DNA from: Pontibacter akesuensis | GTDB lineage: Bacteria > Bacteroidota > Bacteroidia > Cytophagales > Hymenobacteraceae | DNA length: 64,000 nucleotides | Assembly: GCF_001611675.1 (NCBI RefSeq) | Contig: NZ_CP014766.1 | Location: 3,596,001-3,660,000 of the forward strand | Direction of reading: 5' to 3' | Part shown: one piece after another, positions 50,893-58,611 of the stretch | How positions within the stretch are numbered: position 1 is the stretch's first letter | How the letters are laid out: each line of letters opens with the position of its first letter | Program-made: the position numbers and the translations under genes | Notes under the pieces: generated by a model | The model's input: only the letters and a program-made list of their open reading frames with translations | Databases searched by the model: none | Told to the model about the DNA's origin: nothing

Positions 50893-52254
50893 ATGATTAT
50901 AGTTGATACCGCCTTAGCAAAGCGCCAGGCCGAGGGCAACCCGATTCGGGTAGCCATGGTGGGGGCAGGCTTTATGGGCAAAGGCATAGCGTTGCAGATT
51001 TGCAAGTATACCCAGGGAATGGAACTGGTGGCCATTTCTAACCGCACCCTCGACAAAGCCCGGCAGGCCTACGCAGACGCTGGGGTGCAGCAGGCAGAGG
51101 AGGTAAACTCCATCGCCGATCTGGAAGAGAACATTCGCCAGGGCAAGTATAGCATCACCGAAGATGCCCTGCTGCTTTGCCAGGCCGAAGGCATCGATGC
51201 AGTAATAGAAGTGACCGGTGCCGTGGAATTCGGCACAAACATAGCTTTAACAGCTATACAGAACGGCAAGCATATCATTATGATGAATGCCGAAGTGGAT
51301 GGCACCGTTGGACCAATTCTGAAAGTATATGCCGACAAAGCCGGCGTTGTTTTCACTAATGCCGACGGTGACCAGCCGGGCGTTACCATGAACCTTTTCC
51401 GTTTTGTGAAGGGGCTGGGCGTGAAACCGGTGCTGTGCGGCAACATCAAAGGCCTGCACGACCCGTACCGTAACCCTACCACACAGGAAGGCTTCGCCAA
51501 GAAATGGGGCCAGAACCCGGCGATGGTTACATCGTTTGCAGATGGCAGCAAAATATCTTTTGAGCAGGCTATCATTGCTAACGGAACAGGAATGCGTGTG
51601 GCCAAGCGCGGCATGCACGGTCCTACTGTACTGGGCGGCACTACTTTGAAAGAGTGTGTGCACAGCCTGTACCCGCTGGAGGATCTGGTGCAAGGACCGG
51701 GCATTGTTGATTATGTGGTAGGAGCGGAGCCGGGACCAGGCGTGTTTGTACTTGGTACGCACGATGACCCGATTCAGCAGCACTACCTGAACCTGTACAA
51801 ACTGGGCGAGGGTCCGCTATACTTGTTCTACACGCCTTACCACCTGTGCCACTTTGAGGTACCGAATACCGTGGCGCGTGCCGTCCTTTTCCAGGATGCG
51901 GCCTTAACCCCGATGGGGGCACCGCAGGTTTCGGTGGTTGCGGCTGCCAAAATAGACCTGAAGGCAGGGGAGGAAATAGATGGCATTGGCCACTACATGA
52001 CTTATGGGCTTTGCGAAAACGCCGATACAACCGCTGCAGAACGTTTGCTGCCAATTGGAATTGCAGAAGGCTGCGTGCTGAAGCGCGACATCCCAAAAGA
52101 CCAGGTGATCACATATGATGACGTGGTACTGCCGGAAGGCCGTTTGGTGGACAGGCTATTGCAGGAACAGGCTGTGTACTTCTCCACAACAGATGAAGCG
52201 ACACGTGATAACGTGCTGCAGCACCTGCAACGATCAGAGGCATCTATTTCATAG
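50893..52254 (+). CDS. SAF-domain NAD(P)-dependent oxidoreductase (homoserine-dehydrogenase-like)
   Basis: A 453-residue protein. The N-terminal Rossmann domain starts with AMVGAGFMGKGIALQI (GxGxxG, residues about 24-29). A catalytic-type domain follows (NAEVDGTVGPILKVYADKAG, NADGDQPGVTMNLFRFVKG), as in homoserine-dehydrogenase relatives. The C-terminal part (LPIGIAEGCVLKRDIPKDQVITYDDV) is a SAF domain, found in sialic-acid synthases and related enzymes. Such fusions occur in sugar-biosynthesis loci, but the reaction is unknown to me. It lies 39 bases after the 3,5-epimerase-like gene and probably acts in the same pathway. Confidence 0.85.
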   Translation: MIIVDTALAKRQAEGNPIRVAMVGAGFMGKGIALQICKYTQGMELVAISNRTLDKARQAYADAGVQQAEEVNSIADLEENIRQGKYSITEDALLLCQAEGIDAVIEVTGAVEFGTNIALTAIQNGKHIIMMNAEVDGTVGPILKVYADKAGVVFTNADGDQPGVTMNLFRFVKGLGVKPVLCGNIKGLHDPYRNPTTQEGFAKKWGQNPAMVTSFADGSKISFEQAIIANGTGMRVAKRGMHGPTVLGGTTLKECVHSLYPLEDLVQGPGIVDYVVGAEPGPGVFVLGTHDDPIQQHYLNLYKLGEGPLYLFYTPYHLCHFEVPNTVARAVLFQDAALTPMGAPQVSVVAAAKIDLKAGEEIDGIGHYMTYGLCENADTTAAERLLPIGIAEGCVLKRDIPKDQVITYDDVVLPEGRLVDRLLQEQAVYFSTTDEATRDNVLQHLQRSEASIS

Positions 52255-52293
52255 AACAGAAGTATAAAACTGACGTTTAAATAAACCCATAGT

Positions 52294-52336
52294 AGCCGCG
52301 CATCGCAGACCACAGGTAGCGGTGCGCGGCTTTTTT
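52294..52336 (+). terminator. Intrinsic terminator within the sugar operon
   Basis: A 13-bp stem (AGCCGCGCATCGC with GCGGTGCGCGGCT, one G-T pair) followed by TTTTTT. It ends only about 10 bases before the ATG of the downstream nucleotidyltransferase. It is the strongest terminator-like element inside the polysaccharide run and may attenuate the distal genes. Confidence 0.85.
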
Positions 52337-52345
52337 AAGCACCTT

Positions 52346-53119
52346 ATGCCAGCAGACATTGTAGGTTTGATTCCGGCTGCCGGGCAGGGCTCGCGGCTCG
52401 CGCCCATACCCTGCAGCAAAGAGCTGTTTCCGGTTGGCTTTGCGGCGCACCCGGAGCATGGTGCACCGCACCCGAAAGTGGTGTCGCAGTATTTGCTGGA
52501 GCACATGCAACGGGCTGGGGCCGCACAGGTGTACTTTATACTTCGCAAAGGCAAGTGGGATATTCCGGACTACTTTGGCGACGGCAGCCAACTTGGCTTG
52601 CAGTTGGGCTACCTGATCATGCAGCGGCCGTATGGCACGCCCTATTCGCTGGACCAGAGTTACGGCTTTGTGCAGGGCAAGCAGGTGGTGTTTGGCTTCC
52701 CGGACATCCTGTTTACACCCGAAGATGCCTTTGCCCAGCTGCTACAGCAGCAATCTGAAACGCAGGCCGATGTGGTGCTGGGCTGCTTTAAAGTAACTGA
52801 CCCCTCCAAGTGGGATGTGGTAGATCTGGCAGAAAACGGACAGGTAAAACACATAATCCGGAAACCCGCACACTCTGCCCTTATTTACGGTTGGGCCATT
52901 GCCTGCTGGGGACCACGGTTCACCGAATTCATGCACCTATACCTGCAGCAGGAGGAGGCGGAGCTTTATGCTTCGGGAAGAGAACTAAGCGTGGGGGAGG
53001 TGGTACAGGCGGCGATCAAAGAGGGGCTGCTGGTGCAAAGCCTGTGTTTCGACAGCGGCAGTTGCCTAGATGTAGGCACGCCGGAAGACCTGCGAAAGGC
53101 TATCAAATCACTTATTTAA
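52346..53119 (+). CDS. Sugar-phosphate nucleotidyltransferase
   Basis: A 257-residue NTP-transferase. The nucleotide-binding signature is LIPAAGQGSRLAPIPCSKELFPVG. It is followed by VYFILRKGKWDIPDYFGDG and VVFGFPDILFTPEDAF (the metal-binding Asp), and the C-terminal part LDVGTPEDLRKAI is typical of the family. It resembles glucose-1-phosphate thymidylyltransferase-like enzymes; the sugar and the nucleotide are not fixed. The ATG at 52346 is chosen; a GTG at 52322 lies in the terminator. It follows the SAF-domain gene after the terminator. Confidence 0.9.
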   Translation: MPADIVGLIPAAGQGSRLAPIPCSKELFPVGFAAHPEHGAPHPKVVSQYLLEHMQRAGAAQVYFILRKGKWDIPDYFGDGSQLGLQLGYLIMQRPYGTPYSLDQSYGFVQGKQVVFGFPDILFTPEDAFAQLLQQQSETQADVVLGCFKVTDPSKWDVVDLAENGQVKHIIRKPAHSALIYGWAIACWGPRFTEFMHLYLQQEEAELYASGRELSVGEVVQAAIKEGLLVQSLCFDSGSCLDVGTPEDLRKAIKSLI

Positions 53120-53131
53120 TTCAATTCGCGC

Positions 53132-54343
53132 ATGCGCATACTTCAGGTTCACAACCACTATAAAATATCAGCCGGAGAAGATACTGTTTTCTTTGCAGAG
53201 GCGGCTTTGCTGGAGGAGCACGGCCACCAGGTGGAAAGGCTGACCTTATCGAACAGGAATGTTAATTCTTTATCTGAAAAACTACGATCAGCGCTGGGAG
53301 TAGTGTATAACCAACGTAGTGCCCAGTTGGTGGAGGACAAGATAATAGCTTTCCGGCCGGACGTGGTGCACGTACATAATTTCTTCCCGCTGATTTCCCC
53401 GGCTGTTTTCTACGTGGCCAAAAAGCTGCGTGTACCCGTCGTGATGACGCTTCACAACTACCGGCTCGTGTGCCCCAGCGCTTACCTGCATTACAACGGG
53501 CGGGTGCACATGGAAAACGTGCAAAAGGTATTTCCTATGGGCGCTATTTTGGACGGTGCTTACCGCGACTCCAGGTTTCAGACTGCCTCCGTTGTTCTGG
53601 CTACAGGCGTTCATAAGCTCCTGGGCACGTGGCGAAGCAAAGTAGACCGCTTTATCACGCTAACCAGCGGTGCCGCCGACCTGTTTCTGCATTCCTCGTT
53701 AAAGCTAAGACCGGAGCAGTTGGTAGTAAAACCAAATTTCACAGCAGATCTTGGTGTAAGCGCCTCTGAAAGAGAAGACTTCTTTCTTTACGTGGGCCGG
53801 CTCTCGCCCGAAAAGGGGGTTAGCACCTTGCTGAAAGCTTGTGAGCAGCACCCTTTTAAACTAAAGGTAATAGGGGATGGGTCGATGCGGGCGGAGGTGG
53901 AGGCTTTTGCGGCGAATCATCCGCAGGTGGAGTATCTTGGTTATCAAAAGATTGAAAGGGTAGTGGAGGAGCTGAAGAAGACACGGGCGTTGATTTTCAC
54001 TTCAGAGTGGCCCGAGATGTTCGGCATGTCCATTATAGAAGCCTTCTCTACCGGTACACCGGTGATTTCCTCCAACATAGGCGGCGGCGGACAACTCGTG
54101 CGACACGGACACAATGGACTGCATTACGAGCCTGGCAACGCCAATGAACTGGTGCGCCAGTTAAAGACAATCGGGCTTGATCCTCAATATGCGCAGCACC
54201 TGGGGCAGAATGCCCGCCGCGACTACGAGGCCAACTACACGCCTGAGGCTAACTACAAACTGCTGCTACAGATTTACCAGGAGGTGGCAGGCCAAAAGCA
54301 AAAGCCTGCATCCGAAACAACGTTTCAAACGCAGGCTTTATAG
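53132..54343 (+). CDS. GT4-family glycosyltransferase
   Basis: A 403-residue GT-B transferase. The N-terminal domain starts with RILQVHNHYKISAGEDTVFFA and includes VHVHNFFPLISPAVFY. The C-terminal nucleotide-sugar domain has FLYVGRLSPEKGVSTLLKA and the family signature EWPEMFGMSIIEAFSTGTPV, with SNIGGGGQLVRHGHNGL. This is a retaining GT4 enzyme, presumably adding a sugar to the nascent repeat unit in the cytoplasm. It starts 12 bases after the nucleotidyltransferase. Its end carries a hairpin shared with the convergent GT61-type gene. Confidence 0.94.
   Translation: MRILQVHNHYKISAGEDTVFFAEAALLEEHGHQVERLTLSNRNVNSLSEKLRSALGVVYNQRSAQLVEDKIIAFRPDVVHVHNFFPLISPAVFYVAKKLRVPVVMTLHNYRLVCPSAYLHYNGRVHMENVQKVFPMGAILDGAYRDSRFQTASVVLATGVHKLLGTWRSKVDRFITLTSGAADLFLHSSLKLRPEQLVVKPNFTADLGVSASEREDFFLYVGRLSPEKGVSTLLKACEQHPFKLKVIGDGSMRAEVEAFAANHPQVEYLGYQKIERVVEELKKTRALIFTSEWPEMFGMSIIEAFSTGTPVISSNIGGGGQLVRHGHNGLHYEPGNANELVRQLKTIGLDPQYAQHLGQNARRDYEANYTPEANYKLLLQIYQEVAGQKQKPASETTFQTQAL
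54300..54338. terminator. Hairpin at the convergent end of two glycan genes
   Basis: AAAGCCTGC at 54300-54308 pairs with GCAGGCTTT at 54330-54338, with an inner GAAAC/GTTTC stem. It overlaps the 3' end of the GT4 gene and stands before the leftward GT61 gene. Confidence 0.6.
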
Positions 54344-54363
54344 TATAGCCGCTTAGCTTCAAC

Positions 54364-55596
54364 TTAAACTGGCTGCACTCTTTTGTGCCTTTTCTTTGTC
54401 TCTAGCATTTCCAGCATCTCCACCACCTTGTCAGTCTCAACCAACAGGTGCTCGTGCTGTCCCTGGTCTGCGTTGCGCACTTTTTTCTTGCCTTTGCAAA
54501 TAATGTACTGGTAGTCCAGTTCAATTTTAGAGGCAATATCGTAGAAAGGCTCAATTACAAACCCCTCATTAAAAATCTCTATCATCTTGGTGCCGGGCTT
54601 GCAGAAAAACATGCTGATCAGACCCGCGCCCGTGGCGCCCACCACTACTTTGGCTTTGGAGAACAGCTGTATTTTCTGTTTTATACTTAGCTGGCTCGAA
54701 ATAACTGTTTTGAAGCCATAGGGTTCCAGTGCCTCCAGCAACTCCTGCTCATTCAGTACATTCCGAATCTTGGAGTCCGAGCGGCTGATGTAGAGGTATG
54801 GCGTATCAGTAACCGCAGCAGCGGTCTCTTCGGCTGCATAAGGCATAAACGAGTCCTGAATGTAGTTGCACAGCCATTTGGGCACCAATGTATGGTTGCC
54901 GCGGGGGGCTGTAGAAGCTACTACGTTGTCAGCGGTAATGTGCGGGTACATATCACCGGTGATGATCTTTTCCTCCGGAATGCCCAATAACTCCAGCGTT
55001 TCTGTTTGATAGCTATAGCGGGTACTCGGTAGGTAAAACCAGTCTACTTTGTCGTAGAGGCCGCTTTCACGGAGCAGGTGCAGGCGGGGCAGCACATCAA
55101 TAAACCAGTGCCCGATGTTGTTTATGCCTGCGCCCCCGGTAAGTAGCGAGAACACGGTGCCCTCTATCTTTACAGGCGGCTTAAAGAAGCGCTGCTCGAA
55201 GATATTGTTCAGGTTTGGCTCTGACACCTTGCCATTTACAAGGCTTAGTGAAACGTTCTCTATCAAACGGTTGTATTGCGAAACAACCGCAATGCTGCTG
55301 TCATTGTCTGTGTAAATCCGTCCGTTTGGCACTTCCAGCACCATATAGTCGGTCTGCACTGTCCTTTTGGGTTTCCAATAGGGAGAGCACGCTTCATACA
55401 ACTCCTCTGATATATCCAGAGTGGTGGTCAAATCAGGGTAAATCGGGTGTATATAAAATTCACGGGGATTATTAACCGATAAATCACTCAGATTTATTCT
55501 GCAAACGTCACTGGGCCTGTACTGGGTGTTGTAAGGCACGATCTTCCCTAAAATCTTCTTTAACCTCTTTACCCCCTTGTCATAGTAAGCCTTCAT
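54364..55596 (-). CDS. GT61-type glycosyltransferase (DUF563)
   Basis: A 410-residue GT-B-like enzyme. The DUF563 domain begins at about residue 120 with LLTGGAGINNIGHWFIDVLPRLHLL, where the N-x-G-H-W element is diagnostic. It continues through VDWFYLPSTRY, TAPRGNHTLVPKWL, LYISRSDSKIRNVLNE and VVGATGAGLISMFFCKPGTKMIEI. GT61 enzymes transfer pentose or hexose units in glycan assembly. It is the last gene of a leftward run with the acetylation genes, so it may modify the same polysaccharide. No TM segment is apparent. Confidence 0.88.
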   Translation of the reverse strand: MKAYYDKGVKRLKKILGKIVPYNTQYRPSDVCRINLSDLSVNNPREFYIHPIYPDLTTTLDISEELYEACSPYWKPKRTVQTDYMVLEVPNGRIYTDNDSSIAVVSQYNRLIENVSLSLVNGKVSEPNLNNIFEQRFFKPPVKIEGTVFSLLTGGAGINNIGHWFIDVLPRLHLLRESGLYDKVDWFYLPSTRYSYQTETLELLGIPEEKIITGDMYPHITADNVVASTAPRGNHTLVPKWLCNYIQDSFMPYAAEETAAAVTDTPYLYISRSDSKIRNVLNEQELLEALEPYGFKTVISSQLSIKQKIQLFSKAKVVVGATGAGLISMFFCKPGTKMIEIFNEGFVIEPFYDIASKIELDYQYIICKGKKKVRNADQGQHEHLLVETDKVVEMLEMLETKKRHKRVQPV

Positions 55597-55649
55597 GTTT
55601 CTGGGTTATGGGTTTTTCGCGTTGTATTCAATTCCAGCCAAAGCCAGAG

Positions 55650-56789
55650 TTACTCGTTCTTTAAATTTACAAGCATGCTCTGCTCGTCACTTCTATTTTT
55701 CTCTACCTTCAACTCCGCTACTGTGGCGTGCTGAGTTAACAGCTTTGCAGCTACTTTTACGGCTACTTCATTCCAATGGGCATCATCAGCCGGATAAAGC
55801 TGTACCTGCTCCTGCTGATAAAGCTTGTTAAACGATTCCTGCAGGTCTACATACGGTACGCCCCGCTCTTCCAATTTAGCGTACAGTCGCGGCAGAAAAG
55901 TAGCTTTTTTCTTAGACGGAAGCAGCTGGTAATAAATATTTTCTTTGTTCGGGATGGGAAGGAACAGAAACTGTATTCCACGCTCCTGCAGGGCTTTCTG
56001 GTAGCCTTGCAGCACGTCCGCTATCTGCTCTATCTCCTCCTCGCTGTAAGTGCGGTTTGCCGTATCACCCTCTATAAAAAACTCATTGTTATAACTAATA
56101 TACTCTTTTTTTCCCAAAGCACGCTCAATATCTGCTAACGTGCGATGGTACAGCCCCAATTTGGAGATGCGGTCGGCGGTAACGGCCAGGGATGTCAGGA
56201 AAGAGGAATTACTGATAAAAGTACCTGTCATATCCCGAACCTCCGACTGAAAACCATTTGCGCCAACTGCAGGCAGGCCGGGCACGCGGCGCTCAATGCT
56301 CGAAACGATCACCAGGTGCGGCGGGTCCTTCACAAAGCGGTCTGTTGCCAGGAAACGGTTCATGGTGGCCGGGGCGAAAGAATAGACAGGGCGGTTCAGG
56401 CGCTGCTCCAGTACTTCAGCCAGCGTTTCGTCCTGCGACAGCTTGGCTCCCGTGATATTTGAGTCGCCGATCAGCAGCACATCGTTCTCCAAGTCACGGT
56501 TGCGGTAACCGTAGGCATCGGTGTACCACTCTACCGGGCGCTTCTGGGCGTAGGGCGTGCGCGGGGCCAGTTCGCCTTCCTCTACCATCTTCATATGGAT
56601 GTTCGGGTAAAACGGACCGGACATGATGCGCATGGTATTCACAGAGATGGTCTCCCAGATACGGAAGGTGAAGAAGTTCATCGGCAGCACAAAGACCTCG
56701 ATCAGCGGCCACAGCACGAAAGGCAGCGCCAACAGGCCCAGCTTCTTCAGCAATCGCTTCACTTCCTGCTTTTTACTAGCTGTCGTCAT
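55650..56789 (-). CDS. AlgJ/AlgX-like SGNH protein for glycan O-acetylation
   Basis: A 379-residue protein with one N-terminal TM anchor (LGLLALPFVLWPLIEVFVLP) and an extracytoplasmic SGNH domain. The nucleophile is in LIGDSNITGAKL, the Asp/His pair in DDAHWNEVAVKVAA near the C-terminus, and FAPATMNRF provides the second block. It is adjacent to an AlgI-like MBOAT gene, with 7 bases between them, the usual pairing in alginate-type acetylation. The protein would move an acetyl group to the exported polysaccharide. A GT61-type gene follows on the same strand. Confidence 0.88.
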   Translation of the reverse strand: MTTASKKQEVKRLLKKLGLLALPFVLWPLIEVFVLPMNFFTFRIWETISVNTMRIMSGPFYPNIHMKMVEEGELAPRTPYAQKRPVEWYTDAYGYRNRDLENDVLLIGDSNITGAKLSQDETLAEVLEQRLNRPVYSFAPATMNRFLATDRFVKDPPHLVIVSSIERRVPGLPAVGANGFQSEVRDMTGTFISNSSFLTSLAVTADRISKLGLYHRTLADIERALGKKEYISYNNEFFIEGDTANRTYSEEEIEQIADVLQGYQKALQERGIQFLFLPIPNKENIYYQLLPSKKKATFLPRLYAKLEERGVPYVDLQESFNKLYQQEQVQLYPADDAHWNEVAVKVAAKLLTQHATVAELKVEKNRSDEQSMLVNLKNE

Positions 56790-56796
56790 GCTCTAC

Positions 56797-58272
56797 TTAA
56801 AACTGAAAATAAATAAACTCCTGGTTGCCAAACTGGCCGAACAACAACACCGCAATGATGGCCAAGTAGTACATTCCCCAGCGAACAAACGCCGGGCGCT
56901 GCCCAATTAGTTGCGATACGCTGCCATTTCGCTGTATTAAATGCACCGTTTCCATAATGGCTATGGCGATGACGGATGTTCCGAAAACCTTAACGCCCTG
57001 CTCCATAAAAACATCGTGGCTCCAGTCCATTGCAACTACCTGGCCTGGATTAGTGAGTACCGAGAAACACTGGCCCACGATGTAGAACGCATCGCTGATG
57101 CTGTTGGCCCTGAAGAATATCCACGAAAAGCATACCAAAGCAAAAACAGTGAGCACCTGCACCCACTTATAAAGCAGTGGGTAGTTGGTAAGGCCGATTT
57201 TCTGCACCAGCGCATTGCGCCCGGAGCGGGTTACGATGCCGAAGACCTGGTAAACGCCATGCAAGGCGCCCCAGATTACGAAGGTCCAACTGGCGCCGTG
57301 CCACAACCCGCTCACCAAAAATACAATAAACAAATTATAGTACCAGCGCCATTTTACCACCCGGTTGCCCCCAAGCGGGATATACAGGTAATCGCGGAAC
57401 CACGTGGAAAGGGAAATATGCCAACGCCCCCAGAATTCGGATATGGTTTTCGCAAAGTAAGGGCTGCGGAAGTTCTCCATGAGGTTAAAGCCCATCACCT
57501 GCGAGGCACCAATGGCAATGTCGGAGTAGCCCGAAAAGTCGCAGTAAATCTGAAAGGCGAAGAAGATGGTGGCGATAACAAGCGAAATGCCTTCATACTC
57601 AGTTGGATTGTTATAGACCTGGTTCACCATCAGCGCCAGGTTATCAGCAATCACCAGCTTTTTGAAGAAGCCCCAGCCCATGCGTTTCAGGCCTGCCACC
57701 ACGCGCTCATACTTAAACTCGTGCCCCACGCGCAGCTGCCCCAGCAGGTTTCCAGCCCGCTCAATGGGGCCTGCTACCAACTGCGGGAAAAAAGTGACGA
57801 AAAGCGCGAAGATGCCCAGGTGCGGCTCGGGCTTTATACGGCCATTGTACACATCTATACTATAGCTCATGGTCTGGAACGTATAGAAGGAGATACCCAT
57901 CGGGAGCAGCATGTTAAAAGCAGGCATGGCATAACCCATATCCAACGCCGTAGCAAGGCCGCGGGCACTTTCGTTAAAGAAGTTATAGTACTTGAATAAT
58001 AGCAGTATACCGAGGTTGGAACAGAGGCTTAGATACAGCCAGGGGCGACGCTTAGATTTCTCCTCGTCGGAGTAACCGCCCATTTTCCGGCCGCACACAT
58101 AATCTATAAGCGTGGATACAACCAGAATAATGGCATAAGCGGGCTTCCACGACATGTAGAAGTAGTAGCTGGCAAGCAGCAGAATGATCCAGCGCCGGTT
58201 AAAAGGCGTTAGGAAGTAAAGGGTAACTACTACCGGAAAGAATATAAAGAATTCAGTAGAGTTGAAAAGCAT
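56797..58272 (-). CDS. AlgI-like MBOAT O-acyltransferase
   Basis: A 491-residue polytopic membrane enzyme of the MBOAT family, with about ten hydrophobic helices. It opens with FIFFPVVVTLYFLTPFNRRW. The core carries FPQLVAGPIERAGNLLGQL, FFAFQIYCDFSGYSDIAIGA and FWGRWHISLSTWFRDYLYIPLGGNR, and the catalytic His is expected in VSGLWHGASWTFVIWG. It carries the acyl group across the membrane and partners with the SGNH protein encoded next to it. The start is the ATG at 58270-58272. It is the first gene of the leftward three-gene run. Confidence 0.95.
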   Translation of the reverse strand: MLFNSTEFFIFFPVVVTLYFLTPFNRRWIILLLASYYFYMSWKPAYAIILVVSTLIDYVCGRKMGGYSDEEKSKRRPWLYLSLCSNLGILLLFKYYNFFNESARGLATALDMGYAMPAFNMLLPMGISFYTFQTMSYSIDVYNGRIKPEPHLGIFALFVTFFPQLVAGPIERAGNLLGQLRVGHEFKYERVVAGLKRMGWGFFKKLVIADNLALMVNQVYNNPTEYEGISLVIATIFFAFQIYCDFSGYSDIAIGASQVMGFNLMENFRSPYFAKTISEFWGRWHISLSTWFRDYLYIPLGGNRVVKWRWYYNLFIVFLVSGLWHGASWTFVIWGALHGVYQVFGIVTRSGRNALVQKIGLTNYPLLYKWVQVLTVFALVCFSWIFFRANSISDAFYIVGQCFSVLTNPGQVVAMDWSHDVFMEQGVKVFGTSVIAIAIMETVHLIQRNGSVSQLIGQRPAFVRWGMYYLAIIAVLLFGQFGNQEFIYFQF

Positions 58273-58611
58273 AAAGGGACTAGTTAAGGGTTGTAACCGC
58301 TAAAGAATTGGATCAGTGTGGTTATGCTTCACATGGGGTTAGGGCGTGGATGGTTCTACTATATATTAGGAAAGAGCCTAAAAAGTTGCCCTTTTAAGTA
58401 TATATTTTTTTTAATACAGTGATAACACTATTCTTAAATTGCACAGAAGATTTGGGAATGGGTGAATTTTACGTTGTTGTAACGCAGATGTTTGCGCGAA
58501 GTTGAAATATGGCTGGATATGAACTAGTTTTCTGAGTTAGGAGGGAGGCAACCAAGGTATCGGTTTATCGTTATATAGTGAATCGCGAAACTGCTATACC
58601 TAACGTACTAT
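58273..58611. other. Divergent intergenic region, no gene recognised
   Basis: About 340 bases between the leftward acetylation run and the 1499-residue gene. It includes an AAGTATA word near 58395 and a T-rich block. The promoters of both units must lie here, but no exact TAnnTTTG box was found. Confidence 0.5.

Noticed and set aside
56941..57999. A 352-codon rightward frame opposite the MBOAT gene
   Set aside because: Long but antisense to a clear polytopic enzyme; no hydrophobic or catalytic pattern of its own.
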